A stretch of DNA of 64,000 nt, from the NCBI RefSeq assembly GCF_000424625.1, contig NZ_AUKG01000002.1, positions 248,001 to 312,000 on the forward strand, given 5' to 3'. The DNA comes from Conexibacter woesei Iso977N (lineage in GTDB: Bacteria; Actinomycetota; Thermoleophilia; Solirubrobacterales; Solirubrobacteraceae). The position numbers were made by a program, and so were the translations under genes. Positions 36,615 through 46,878 of the stretch are shown one piece after another; position 1 is the stretch's first letter, and the number at the start of each line of letters is the position of its first letter. Below the pieces are notes generated by a model that ran no database searches, was not told where the DNA came from, and saw only the letters and a program-made list of their open reading frames with translations.

Positions 36615-37535
36615 ATGCGCCGCCCCACGCACGCCGTCCTGCTGACCCTCATCGCCCTCGCCGTGCTGGCCGTGGGCGGCACGACCGCCGCCCAGGCGAA
36701 GGTCGCGATCGGCATCGCCGACAACAAGACCGACATGTTCACGGACCCGCGCTTCACCGCGCTGCACGTCAAGCACGTCCGGGTCATGGTCCCGTACGAC
36801 GCGCTGCGCGACGCGCGCCTGCGCACGTGGCTCGACGGCTGGATGGCGGGCGCGAAGGCCGCGGGCACGGCGCCGCTGGTGACGTTCACGCGCTCGCAGA
36901 GGCGCGCGTCCTACAACCCGTCGGCCGCGCAGATGGCGAGGTCGCTGAAGGACCTGCGCAGGCGCTACCCGTTCGTCAGGGAGTTCGCGACCTGGAACGA
37001 GGCGAACATCAACAAGCAGCCGGCGACCGTCGCGCGCTGGTGGAACGCGATGCGCAGGGCGTGCCCGACGTGCACGATCCTGGGCGCCGACCTGTTGGAC
37101 CGCAACAACGTCGGGACGTGGGCCCAGCGCTTCGTCAAGGCCGCGAAGCGGACGCCGAAGGTCTGGGGCCTGCACAACTACGACGACGCGAACCTGCTGC
37201 GGACGACCGGGACCAGGAAGCTGCTGACGTCGGTCAGGGGCGCGGTCTGGTTCACCGAGACAGGCGGCGTCGTCGCGCGCAACAACAACTCGGCGGTCAG
37301 GTTCCCGACCGGCGCGCAGCACGCGGCCAAGGCCACCAAGTACGTGTTCTCCACGCTGGCGAAGCTCAGCCCGCGCGTGCAGCGGGTCTACATCTACCAC
37401 TGGAACACAGGGCTCAGCAGCAGGTCCGACAACGCGGCGGCGCGCACGTGGGACTCCGGCCTGATCGGCCCCGACGACAAGCCGCGCCCGGCGCTGGCGG
37501 TCATCCAGGGCCTGATGGGTGTGAAGGCGGGTTAA
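36615..37535 (+). CDS. Secreted glycoside-hydrolase-like protein, paralogue 2 of 3
   Basis: A 306-residue secreted protein, closely similar to its upstream neighbour throughout. The signal peptide ends near AAQA-KV (residue 28). Candidate catalytic residues are Glu129 (ATWNEAN) and Glu215 (VWFTETGG). CPTC and WGLHNYDDAN are retained. TAGCCT (36599-36604) is ten bases before the ATG and contains the stop codon of paralogue 1. It is the second gene of a tandem duplication. Confidence 0.78.
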   Translation: MRRPTHAVLLTLIALAVLAVGGTTAAQAKVAIGIADNKTDMFTDPRFTALHVKHVRVMVPYDALRDARLRTWLDGWMAGAKAAGTAPLVTFTRSQRRASYNPSAAQMARSLKDLRRRYPFVREFATWNEANINKQPATVARWWNAMRRACPTCTILGADLLDRNNVGTWAQRFVKAAKRTPKVWGLHNYDDANLLRTTGTRKLLTSVRGAVWFTETGGVVARNNNSAVRFPTGAQHAAKATKYVFSTLAKLSPRVQRVYIYHWNTGLSSRSDNAAARTWDSGLIGPDDKPRPALAVIQGLMGVKAG

Positions 37536-37541
37536 CCGCAC

Positions 37542-37570
37542 TTGCGGCCCCGGGGCCTGCGCTGGTACGG
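37542..37570 (+). promoter_or_regulatory. Promoter for two tiny genes
   Basis: TTGCGG (37542-37547), a 17-base spacer and TACGGT (37565-37570). The predicted start near 37577 leaves a leader of about 55 bases that contains a minimal ATGTAG start-stop (37612-37617) just ahead of the ribosome site of the first small gene. Confidence 0.45.
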
Positions 37571-37632
37571 TCCCCGGGACTTCTCCTACACGACGGTCAT
37601 CAAGACCTACATGTAGAGAGGAGGGGATCTCC

Positions 37633-37752
37633 ATGCGAGTCACCCGACGCGACATCCTCCCCAACATGACCCAGGTCGCCTTCCCGGCGGCCCGGAAGAC
37701 CACGGTCTTCTCCGGTCATCGTTGGTCCGTCACGTCGACGCTCGCGCGCTAG
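37633..37752 (+). CDS. Small basic peptide gene (39 residues)
   Basis: A short reading frame starting ATG at 37633 behind a very strong purine-rich ribosome site (AGAGAGGAGGGG). The peptide is basic, with MRVTRRDILPNMTQ at the start and TLAR at the end, no membrane span and no cysteine. No family is recognised. The strong ribosome site, which is rare in this window, and the matching one on the next small gene support it as real, but the length keeps confidence modest. Confidence 0.45.
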   Translation: MRVTRRDILPNMTQVAFPAARKTTVFSGHRWSVTSTLAR

Positions 37753-37776
37753 GTCCCTCACCAGTCCGCGGGCGTC

Positions 37777-37821
37777 CCACCGCCCGCCAAGGACTCTCGC
37801 TTCGCCCCTTCCGGGCGGTGG
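37777..37821 (+). repeat. Inverted repeat between the two tiny genes
   Basis: CCACCGCCC (37777-37785) and GGGCGGTGG (37813-37821) form a nine-base-pair stem with a 27-base loop. It may attenuate transcription or protect the mRNA between the 39- and 63-residue genes. Confidence 0.4.
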
Positions 37822-37856
37822 CCCCTTCATCAACACCAAGAAGGAGCACCACCGTC

Positions 37857-38048
37857 ATGCAGTTCTACCTCCACGCCGACTACGTCAAGTCCGCCGCACC
37901 GCGCTCGAGCGCGTCGGTGCGTGACGTGATCGAGGCGCGCAGGGCCAAAGCTCCCCCAGGCCGGGGACGGGCGATCGTCGCCCGCTCCCTGGCCGGCGCG
38001 GCCCGGCGTGTCGACCGCGAGTCGGCCCGCAGGGTCCTGGCCTCCTAG
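37857..38048 (+). CDS. Small basic protein gene (63 residues)
   Basis: Starts at the ATG at 37857 behind AAGAAGGAG. The product MQFYLHADYVKS... is rich in Arg and Ala and has a likely helical second half (DVIEARRAKA, then ARSLAGAARRVDRESARRVLAS). It could bind nucleic acid or a membrane surface, but no family is recognised. It shares promoter and style with the 39-residue gene upstream and is followed by a strong terminator. Confidence 0.5.
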   Translation: MQFYLHADYVKSAAPRSSASVRDVIEARRAKAPPGRGRAIVARSLAGAARRVDRESARRVLAS

Positions 38049-38106
38049 GACCCCCAGTGCCGTACGACCCCGGAGAACGGACCCCTCTCCTCCCCGAGCC
38101 ACACGC

Positions 38107-38135
38107 ACCCCGGACGCCCTCACGGCGTCCGGGGT
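38107..38135 (+). terminator. Terminator hairpin after the tiny genes
   Basis: ACCCCGGACGCC (38107-38118), loop CTCAC and GGCGTCCGGGGT (38124-38135) give a perfect 12-bp stem. It closes the small-gene unit before the cupin gene. Confidence 0.7.
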
Positions 38136-38173
38136 GGGGTGGTTCCACCGCTGCGCCGGGTAACTTGCTGGCG

Positions 38174-38557
38174 ATGGACCTCGCGAACCTGGACGAGCGG
38201 GAGCCGTTCACGACCCTCGATGGCTCGACGATCCGCGAGATCGCCGGGCGCGTGACCCTGCCGTCGCAGAACCAGTCGCTGGCCGAGGCGGTCGTGCCGG
38301 CCGGCGGGCAGACGATCGCCCACTACCACCGCGCGTCCGAGGAGCTGTACTTCTTCCTCGGCGGCGCGGGCCGCGTGCGCGTGGGCGACGAGTGGCGCGA
38401 CGTGCGCGCGGGCGACTGCGTCGTCCTGCCGCCCGGCGTCGAGCACAAGCTCGACAACTCCGCCGGCGCCGAGCCGCTGGTCCTGCTGTGCTGCTGCTCG
38501 CCCGCGTACTCGCACGAGGACACCGTGCTGACCGAGGAGCCGGACCCCGCGTCGTGA
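38174..38557 (+). CDS. Cupin-domain protein
   Basis: A 127-residue single-domain cupin. Metal-site motif 1 is present as IAHYHRASEELYFFLGG and motif 2 as LPPGVEHKLDN, giving His, His, Glu and His ligands for one metal ion. The tail contains a CCC triplet (LLCCCSP). TAACTT (38161-38166) is seven bases before the ATG, again suggesting a leaderless transcript. Its stop overlaps the start of glycosidase paralogue 3 (GTGA), so the two are coupled. It may be a sugar-binding or mannose-6-phosphate isomerase-like cupin, but its function is not determinable. Confidence 0.88.
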   Translation: MDLANLDEREPFTTLDGSTIREIAGRVTLPSQNQSLAEAVVPAGGQTIAHYHRASEELYFFLGGAGRVRVGDEWRDVRAGDCVVLPPGVEHKLDNSAGAEPLVLLCCCSPAYSHEDTVLTEEPDPAS

Positions 38558-39513
38558 GCCGGTCGCTGTCGTTGTGGGTCCGCGCCCTGATCGTCGGGGT
38601 CGCGCTGGTCGCGGCCCTCGGTGCCCGCGCGGCGTCGTCGCCCGCGCTGGTCATCGGCATCGCCGACCAGAAGCCGGACATGTTCAGCGACCCGCTGTTC
38701 CGGTCGCTGCAGATCGGCTACGCGCGGATCGCGGTCTCCTGGGATGCGATGGAGCACCCCTGGGAGGTCGCGGAGGTCGACCAGTGGATGGAGGCCGCGC
38801 GCGCCGAAGGCGTCCAGCCGCTGGTGGGCTTCGGCCACTCGCGCGTCGACCGGCGCAAGCTGCCGACGCCGTCGCGCTACAAGTACGACTTCCAGCAGTT
38901 CCGCAGGCGCTACCCGTGGGCGACCACGTTCGCGACCTGGAACGAGGCCAACCACTGCGGCGAGCCGACGTGCCACCGCCCGGCGCTCGTGTCGAGCTAC
39001 TACCGCGGCATGCGGCGCGCGTGCCCCAAGTGCACCATCTTGGGCGCCGAGCTGCTCGACATGCCGAACATGGCCTCGTGGGTCGACGCGTACCGCAGGC
39101 ACATCGGCAGGAGGCTGGCGCCGAGGTACTGGGGCCTGCACAACTACATCGACGCCAACCGGCTGCGCACGACCGGGACGCGGCGGCTGCTCGCGCACAC
39201 GACCGGGCAGATCTGGTTCACCGAGACCGGCGGGATCGTCAAGCGCAGCAACGCGGCGAAGGTGACGTTCCCCGAGTCGGCCGCGCACGCGGCGGTCGCG
39301 ACGCGCTGGGTGTTCCAGAAGCTCGTGCCGCTGAGTCGCCGGATCACGCGGGTCTACCTGTACCAGTGGAACGCCGCCAAGGGCGAGAACTGGGACTCGG
39401 GCCTCGTCAACCCGCACGGCAAGTCGCGCCCGGCGCTGGCGGTCGTCAGGGCCGAGCAGAAGACGCTGCTGCGGCGCGAGGCGCAGCGGGCGCGGGCGCG
39501 CGCCGCGGGCTGA
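38554..39513 (+). CDS. Secreted glycoside-hydrolase-like protein, paralogue 3 of 3
   Basis: A 319-residue member of the same family as the genes at 35696 and 36615. It starts at a GTG overlapping the cupin stop, has a signal or anchor sequence (residues about 8-26), candidate catalytic Glu131 (ATWNEAN) and Glu224 (WFTETGG), the shared CPKC pair and an extra Cys-containing insert (HCGEPTCHRP). The last 68 bp overlap the 3' end of the P450 gene on the opposite strand. It is more diverged from copies 1 and 2 than they are from each other. Confidence 0.77.
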   Translation: MSRSLSLWVRALIVGVALVAALGARAASSPALVIGIADQKPDMFSDPLFRSLQIGYARIAVSWDAMEHPWEVAEVDQWMEAARAEGVQPLVGFGHSRVDRRKLPTPSRYKYDFQQFRRRYPWATTFATWNEANHCGEPTCHRPALVSSYYRGMRRACPKCTILGAELLDMPNMASWVDAYRRHIGRRLAPRYWGLHNYIDANRLRTTGTRRLLAHTTGQIWFTETGGIVKRSNAAKVTFPESAAHAAVATRWVFQKLVPLSRRITRVYLYQWNAAKGENWDSGLVNPHGKSRPALAVVRAEQKTLLRREAQRARARAAG

Positions 39514-40786
39514 CGATCGTCCGGCCGCCCGCGCTGGGGGTCAGGACGATCGCACGGCGGCGGGTGCGCTCGGCGCGGCCGCGCGGCGGCGCGGGCGTGA
39601 TGTTGTAGGTGTCGAGCGCGGCGCGCAGGACCGTGCGCATCTCGAGCTGCGCGAAGGCGGCGCCGACGCAGCGGCGGATGCCGCCGCCGAACGGGACCCA
39701 GCTGTAGGTGTCGGGCTTGTTGGTGGTGTCGAGGAAGCGCTCGGGCCGGAAGGCGCCCGCGTCCGGGCCGTAGGTGGCGGGGTGGCGGTTGGCCAGGTAG
39801 AGGCACGGGCCGACGCGCGTCCCGGCGGGCAACGTGTGGGACCCGAGTTGTAGGGGTTGCGTGGTCCGGCGGACCGCGAGCGAGAGCGGTGGCTTGAGGC
39901 GCAGCGTCTCGGTGACGATCGCGTCGAGCAGCGCGTCGTCGTGGCGCGCCGCCTCCGCGAGGTCGGGGCGGTGGTGCAGGAGCGCGAACGTCCAGGAGAG
40001 GGCGGAGGCGGTCGTCTCGTGGCCGGCGGTCAGGAGCGTGATCAGCTCGTCGCGCAGCTCGTGGTCGGTCAGCGGCGCGCCGTCCTCGTCGCGGGCCTGG
40101 ACCAACATGGACAAGATGTCGTCGCCGTGCTCGGTCTCGGCGCGGCGGTGGGCGATCTCGTCGAAGAGGATCGCGTCGATCGCGGCGCGGGCCTGGAGGA
40201 AGCGCCGCCACGGCGAGCGCGGGCCGAGGTCGCGGCGCAGGGCGGGGAGGAGGAGCAGCGAGGAGACGGCGCCGTCGGGGATGAGCTGGGGGATCAGGCG
40301 CTCCAGCGTCGCGGCGCGCTGCGAGTCCTCGATCCCGAAGACGACGCGCAGGATGATCGCCAGCGTGATCGCCCGCAGGCGCGGCTCGACCGGGAACGGC
40401 TCGTCGTGCGGCCAGGTCGCGAGGTCGGCCGCGGTGATGTCGGCCATCGTCGAGCTGTAGGCCTTGAGGCGGTCGCCGTGGAACGGCGGCAGGACGAGCC
40501 GCCGGCGGCGCAGGTGGCGCGCGCCGTCGAGCAGCAGCAGCGAGTCCGGGCCGACGACGGGCTCCAGCGGCGCGTTGCCCTCGCCGGCGCGCAGGACGTC
40601 GCTGTCGCCGGTGAAGACCTCCTTGATCAGCGCCGGGTCGGCGACCGCGACGATCGGCCCGAGCGGGAGTTGGAGCGTGAAGACGTCGCCGCACTCGCGC
40701 TGCGCGCGCTCCATCACCGCTTCGGGGCGGAAGAGCCAGGCGAGGACCTGACGGCGCGGCGAGAGGCTCGGTCCGGGCGGGAGCAT
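39446..40786 (-). CDS. Cytochrome P450
   Basis: A 446-residue P450 starting LPPGPSLSPRRQ, a proline-rich entry typical of class with membrane-anchor loss. The I-helix oxygen motif is TAGHETTAS, the K-helix ExxR is ETLR, and the heme ligand Cys is in FGGGIRRCVGAAFA. The overall style resembles mycobacterial CYP135/CYP138 and cyanobacterial CYP110 proteins. It is the third gene of a copA - methyltransferase - P450 unit, three bases after the methyltransferase. Redox partners are not in the window. The C-terminal Ala/Pro-rich tail overlaps the neighbouring glycosidase gene antisense. Confidence 0.94.
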   Translation of the reverse strand: MLPPGPSLSPRRQVLAWLFRPEAVMERAQRECGDVFTLQLPLGPIVAVADPALIKEVFTGDSDVLRAGEGNAPLEPVVGPDSLLLLDGARHLRRRRLVLPPFHGDRLKAYSSTMADITAADLATWPHDEPFPVEPRLRAITLAIILRVVFGIEDSQRAATLERLIPQLIPDGAVSSLLLLPALRRDLGPRSPWRRFLQARAAIDAILFDEIAHRRAETEHGDDILSMLVQARDEDGAPLTDHELRDELITLLTAGHETTASALSWTFALLHHRPDLAEAARHDDALLDAIVTETLRLKPPLSLAVRRTTQPLQLGSHTLPAGTRVGPCLYLANRHPATYGPDAGAFRPERFLDTTNKPDTYSWVPFGGGIRRCVGAAFAQLEMRTVLRAALDTYNITPAPPRGRAERTRRRAIVLTPSAGGRTIVSPRRAPAPAAPRAAAASSARP

Positions 40787-40789
40787 GGC

Positions 40790-41433
40790 CTACAGGATGG
40801 CGTGGCTGCGCAGCTCGAGCGAGCCGAACGCGGTCCGCAGCGTGGCGAAGGCGGGCGCGGGCGCGAAGCCGGCGCGCGCGATGAACCCCGGCAGGTTGCC
40901 CGCCGCGTGGTCCCGCGTGGTCGCGAACCCGTCGACGAGCTGCAGCACCGTGAACGCGACCCGCATCGCGGGATCCTGCGGCGGCCCCCAGTCGGCGACG
41001 TGGAGCATCCCGCCCGGCCGCAGGACCCGCCGCGCCTCGCCCAGCGCCGCCGCCTTGCCGTCCGCGTCGAGGTGGTGCAGGACGAGCGACATCGTCACCG
41101 CGTCCGCGCTGCGGTCCGGCTCGCCGGTGTCATCGGCGAGGGCCTGGCGGAAGTCGAGCCCCGGCGCCTTGCGCCGCGCGATCGCCAGCGCGTCGGGGTC
41201 GCCGTCGAGGCCGAGGATCGACGCGTCCGGCCGCGCCTGCGCGAGCAGCAGCGCGAAGGAGCCGGTGCCGCAGCCGACGTCGAGCACGCGGCCGCCGTCG
41301 GGCAGCCCCGCCGACACCGCCGCGAGCAGCCTGCTCCGGAACGCCTGCTCGCGCGAGGTCAGCGCGAGGATCGGGTCGTAGAACCTCGTGAGCGCCCTGA
41401 AGCCCGCGGCGGGAACGTAGCGCTGCCGCTCGC

Positions 41434-41437
<4 letters not shown>
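40790..41437 (-). CDS. Class I SAM-dependent methyltransferase
   Basis: A 215-residue methyltransferase of the UbiE/COQ5-like type. Motif I is [17 protein letters not shown], followed by [14 protein letters not shown] and the SLVLHHLD region. Its ATG overlaps the stop of copA by four bases (ATGA), and the P450 gene starts three bases after its stop. It may methylate a small lipophilic molecule; co-expression with the P450 suggests the two act on one compound, but this is inference. Confidence 0.9.
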
Positions 41438-43677
<2,240 letters not shown>

Positions 43678-43702
43678 GGCGCGTACGAGCAACGTAGCAG
43701 AT

Positions 43703-43715
43703 ACCCCCTGGGGGT
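43703..43715. promoter_or_regulatory. CsoR-like copper-responsive operator
   Basis: ACCCCC-T-GGGGGT, embedded in ATACCCCCTGGGGGTTCC, matches the C-tract/G-tract palindromes bound by CsoR repressors. It sits 26 bp before the copA start and 26 bp before the divergent VOC gene, so both could respond to copper. No csoR gene is seen in the window. Confidence 0.7.
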
Positions 43716-43740
43716 TCCATGAACGCGTACGCTGCAGCGC

Positions 43741-44262
43741 ATGAGCGACCCCATCGATCCCGGCGTCTTCATCGGCCACGTCCACCTGCGCACCGCCGAC
43801 ATCGACCGCGTGCGCGACTTCTACGTCGGCGTCCTCGGCTTCGACGTCGTCGCCGAGGAGCGCGACGTCCCGGGGTGGGGGACGACCGGTGACATCCTCT
43901 TCGTGTCGGCCGGGGGCTACCACCATCACTTGGGGTTCAACACCTGGAAGTCCAAGGACGGCGGGCCGCAGCCCGACGGCGTGACCGGCCTGCACCACGT
44001 CGCGATCAACTACCCCAACAAGGCCGCGCTGGCCGACGCGCTGCGCCGCCTGGAGGCGGTCGACCACCCGATCCGCCAGGCCTCCGACCACGGCACGCAC
44101 CTGGCGCTCTACATCTCTGACCCGGACGGCAACGACCTCGAGCTGGCGTGGGACCGGCCGCGCGCCGAATGGCCCCGCGACGGGGTCGGCGCGCTCGCGA
44201 TGACGTTCGGCGACCTCGACCTCGACGACCTCCGTCGCGAGGCTCCGGGTTCCTCCAACTAG
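43741..44262 (+). CDS. VOC-family dioxygenase-like protein (CatE type)
   Basis: A 173-residue vicinal oxygen chelate protein. It resembles the two-module catechol-2,3-dioxygenase-like CatE family: [45 protein letters not shown] and [15 protein letters not shown]. Potential metal ligands are His in GHVHL, His in LHHVA and Glu in DLELAW. TACGCT (43728-43733) is seven bases before the ATG. It diverges from copA across the CsoR-like site. Substrate unknown. Confidence 0.88.
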   Translation: MSDPIDPGVFIGHVHLRTADIDRVRDFYVGVLGFDVVAEERDVPGWGTTGDILFVSAGGYHHHLGFNTWKSKDGGPQPDGVTGLHHVAINYPNKAALADALRRLEAVDHPIRQASDHGTHLALYISDPDGNDLELAWDRPRAEWPRDGVGALAMTFGDLDLDDLRREAPGSSN

Positions 44263-44349
44263 GCTCGAACCCCAACACGATCGCAATACAGGCTGCCTGC
44301 CCTTATTACCCACGCGCGCGTCAGACCGTTAGCGCCGACTGTCACGAAG

Positions 44350-44379
44350 TTGTTACAAAGTCCGCGACTTCGGTAGTCT
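44350..44379 (+). promoter_or_regulatory. ATP synthase operon promoter
   Basis: TTGTTA (44350-44355), an 18-base spacer and TAGTCT (44374-44379). The expected transcript starts near 44386 and has a leader of about 110 bases before the first small reading frame. The 232-bp interval 44263-44494 holds nothing else that I can support. Confidence 0.6.
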
Positions 44380-44494
44380 CCGGCTTGCCGCCAAGGAAGC
44401 ACTTGTCCCCGCTTCCGGAAGGGTCGCCCGCAACGCAGTTTCGCGGCGGGCGTGCCAGCATCGAGCAGGTCCGCCACTGCGCGCCCTGACACCC

Positions 44495-44710
44495 ATGAAC
44501 GAGAACTTCGACCGCGACCCCTTCGCCGACGACGCCAAGCGCCGCCAGTTCCGGCTGCGCCGCCTCGCCCTGCGTGACGTCCGCCGCGCCCAGCGCGCGG
44601 CGTGCGCCGCCGCGACCGTCGCGGGCACCGGGCGCTCGATCACGTCCATCCGCCACGCGCGCCCCTGCCCCGAGGCGGCGCGCGGCCCGCTGCGCCGCCC
44701 CGGCGCCTAG
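44495..44710 (+). CDS. Short basic protein gene at the head of the ATP synthase operon
   Basis: A 71-residue reading frame starting MNENFDRDPFADDAKRRQ, with a charged helical first half and an Arg/Pro-rich tail. No membrane span and no Shine-Dalgarno sequence. Its position, between the operon promoter and atpI with a nine-base gap to the latter, is where some genomes carry small assembly factors, but no family is recognised. It could be a chance frame in a long leader. Confidence 0.4.
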   Translation: MNENFDRDPFADDAKRRQFRLRRLALRDVRRAQRAACAAATVAGTGRSITSIRHARPCPEAARGPLRRPGA

Positions 44711-44719
44711 GTCGAGCCC

Positions 44720-45097
44720 ATGCCCGCTGCCATCCGCTACCTCGACCTCATCATCTTGGCGATCGCGCTGCCGATCTTCATCGTCGCCGGCTGGCCGCTC
44801 GGCGGCTGGCTCGCCGCCGCGATCGCCTGGGTCGCCCAGCGCCTGATCAACGACTACACGTCCAAGCGCGCCGCCGCCTCGGACGACCCGAGGACCGTCG
44901 TCGGTCTGACGGCCGCGTCGATGATCGGACGCGGATGGCTCGTAGCCCTTACGATCTTCGCCGCGTACCTGATCGCCGGAAGCGATGACGCAGTCGGGCT
45001 TGCCGCCGCCGTGCTCGTCGTCGTCCTGTTCACGGCGTACTTCACCGTGAACCTGATCGCCCGCCCGTTCGAGAACCACCGAGAGCTCCCTTCTTGA
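44720..45097 (+). CDS. AtpI-like membrane protein of the ATP synthase operon
   Basis: A 125-residue protein with four hydrophobic segments (about residues 8-22, 24-42, 66-86 and 91-112). It lies directly before atpB. Position and topology fit the ATP synthase I protein that helps assemble the c-ring. Sequence conservation in this family is low, so the call rests mostly on context. Its TGA shares one base with the atpB start (TGATG). Confidence 0.7.
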   Translation: MPAAIRYLDLIILAIALPIFIVAGWPLGGWLAAAIAWVAQRLINDYTSKRAAASDDPRTVVGLTAASMIGRGWLVALTIFAAYLIAGSDDAVGLAAAVLVVVLFTAYFTVNLIARPFENHRELPS

Positions 45098-45990
45098 TGA
45101 TGCCCAAGCGCTTCGCCATCCTCCTGACGCCGCTGGTCGTCCTGCTCGCTTCGCCGGCAGGCGCGTTCGCGTTGAACATCAACGACGACTACCGCCCGCA
45201 GGACGAGTTCGAGCTGAAGAAGTGGATCCCGCTCGGGATCTTCTCCATCAACAAGGCCGTCCTCTACGTCGTCCTCGCCGCCGCGCTGACCTGCTTCACG
45301 ATGATCTACATCGCCAAGCGCATGCAGGAGCGGCCGAACAAGGTCCAGACCGTCGTCGAGCTCGCCTACGGCCTCATGCGCGACAACATCACGCGCGGCA
45401 ACATGGACGAGGCGATGGCGCTGAAGTGGTTCCCCTTCATCGGCGCCCTGTTCCTCTTCATCTGGTTCTCGAACATGCTCGGCTACCTGCCGCTGCCGAC
45501 GAGCCAGGAGAAGATCGACATCTTCGGCGTGCACATCCCGGCCTTCGCGCTGTTCGCGGCCACCGCCAACATCTCCGTGCCACTCGTCCTGACGCTCGTC
45601 GTCTGGGTCAGCTACCACGTCGAGGGCGTCCGGGCCAAGGGCTTCGTCGGCTACCTGAAGTCCTGGGTGCCCGCGGGCGTCGAGGGCGCCGCCGCCGGCC
45701 CGATCTTCCTGATCGAGGTCATCTCGCACTTCGTCCGGCTCGTCAGCCTCTCCGTTCGTCTCTTCGCGAACATCCTCGCCGGCCACCTCCTGATCCTCTT
45801 CATGGGTGGCGGCCTGGTCGTGCTGCTGAACCTCTCGATCTTCGGCTCGGTCGTGCTCGGTCTGGTGACCGGGACGATGGCCGTCGCGTTCTTCATCTTC
45901 GAAGTGGCCCTGGTCGCAACGCTCCAGGCGTTCATCTTCGCCACCCTTACCGCGATCTACCTCGGCGGCGCCGTCGCCGCCGAGCACTAA
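45097..45990 (+). CDS. atpB: F0F1 ATP synthase subunit a
   Basis: A 297-residue proton-channel subunit. The essential Arg is in LSVRLFANILAGHLLI, the family signature. It begins with a basic, hydrophobic stretch (residues about 4-26, ending PAGAFA) that looks like a signal peptide, an extension present in some actinobacterial and other homologues. ATG at 45097 overlaps the atpI stop; a TTG one codon earlier is also in frame. Five or six membrane spans follow. Confidence 0.95.
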   Translation: MMPKRFAILLTPLVVLLASPAGAFALNINDDYRPQDEFELKKWIPLGIFSINKAVLYVVLAAALTCFTMIYIAKRMQERPNKVQTVVELAYGLMRDNITRGNMDEAMALKWFPFIGALFLFIWFSNMLGYLPLPTSQEKIDIFGVHIPAFALFAATANISVPLVLTLVVWVSYHVEGVRAKGFVGYLKSWVPAGVEGAAAGPIFLIEVISHFVRLVSLSVRLFANILAGHLLILFMGGGLVVLLNLSIFGSVVLGLVTGTMAVAFFIFEVALVATLQAFIFATLTAIYLGGAVAAEH

Positions 45991-46005
45991 CCAAGGAGAC
46001 ACACC

Positions 46006-46296
46006 GTGGACCTGTCAGTCATCAACCAGGTGACCACCCTGGCTCAGGCCGCTGATCCGCAGGAGTACGGCCGCAAGGCCGGCAAGGCGATCGCGTTGGG
46101 CATCGGCGCCGGTCTCGGCACCATCGGCCCGGGCGTCGGCGTCGGCTACATCTTCGGCAAGGTCATCGAGTCGGTCACCCGTCAGCCGGAGATGCGTGAC
46201 GAGATCACCTCGATCCAGTGGCTGGGCTTCGCACTGACCGAGGCGATCGTCTTCTACGCCTTCATCTTCGGCCTCATCGCCTTCTTCCTCGGCTAG
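46006..46296 (+). CDS. atpE: F0F1 ATP synthase subunit c
   Basis: A 96-residue hairpin protein that forms the rotor ring. Helix 1 is the Gly-rich AIALGIGAGLGTIGPGVGVGYIFG. Helix 2 carries the ion-binding Glu in LGFALTEAIVFYAFIFG. The loop contains RQPE, the gamma-contact motif. No Na+ signature is evident, so proton coupling is expected. The N-terminal extension of about 20 residues is longer than in E. coli. GTG start with AAGGAGA upstream. Confidence 0.96.
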   Translation: MDLSVINQVTTLAQAADPQEYGRKAGKAIALGIGAGLGTIGPGVGVGYIFGKVIESVTRQPEMRDEITSIQWLGFALTEAIVFYAFIFGLIAFFLG

Positions 46297-46302
46297 GTCC
46301 TG

Positions 46303-46878
46303 ATGCTGAACGGCATCATCACCGCGCTTCCGCTCGCAGCGGAGGACGCCGCGAAGGACAAGTCCTCCAACTTCCTCGTCAGCCCGGACATCGGGCTGAT
46401 GATCTGGACGTTGGCGGTCTTCTTCGTGACGCTCTTCCTGCTGAGGAAGTACGCGTTCCCACCGATCCAGGCTGCGCTCGAGAAGCGCCAGCACATGATC
46501 GAGGAGTCCATCGACTCGGCCAACCGCGTCAAGGCGGAGGCCGACGAGATCCTCGCCGAGTACCGCGAGCGCCTCAAGGAGGCGCGCGTGCAGGCCGAGG
46601 AGATCGTCGCCCGCGCCCGTAAGAACGGCGAGGCCGCCGAGCGCCAGGCCCTCGAAGAGGCCAAGGGCCTCCGCGAGGAGCAGCTGGCGCAGGCACGCAA
46701 GGACATCCAGGCCGAGACCGCTCGCGCCCTGCAGGAGATCCGCAAGGAAGTCGCCGACCTCACGGTCGCGGCGACCGAGCGCGTCACCCGCAAGACGCTC
46801 AACGAGGACGACCAGCGTCGCCTCGTCGAAGAGGCGCTGTCGGAGCTGGACTTCACCGCTCTGGGGGAGCGCCGCTAG
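46303..46878 (+). CDS. atpF: F0F1 ATP synthase subunit b
   Basis: A 191-residue peripheral stalk subunit with one membrane span (about residues 30-48: LMIWTLAVFFVTLFLL) and a long charged coiled coil to about residue 160 (EKRQHMIEESIDSANRVKAEADEIL and following). It follows atpE by six bases and precedes atpH directly. Confidence 0.95.
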   Translation: MLNGIITALPLAAEDAAKDKSSNFLVSPDIGLMIWTLAVFFVTLFLLRKYAFPPIQAALEKRQHMIEESIDSANRVKAEADEILAEYRERLKEARVQAEEIVARARKNGEAAERQALEEAKGLREEQLAQARKDIQAETARALQEIRKEVADLTVAATERVTRKTLNEDDQRRLVEEALSELDFTALGERR

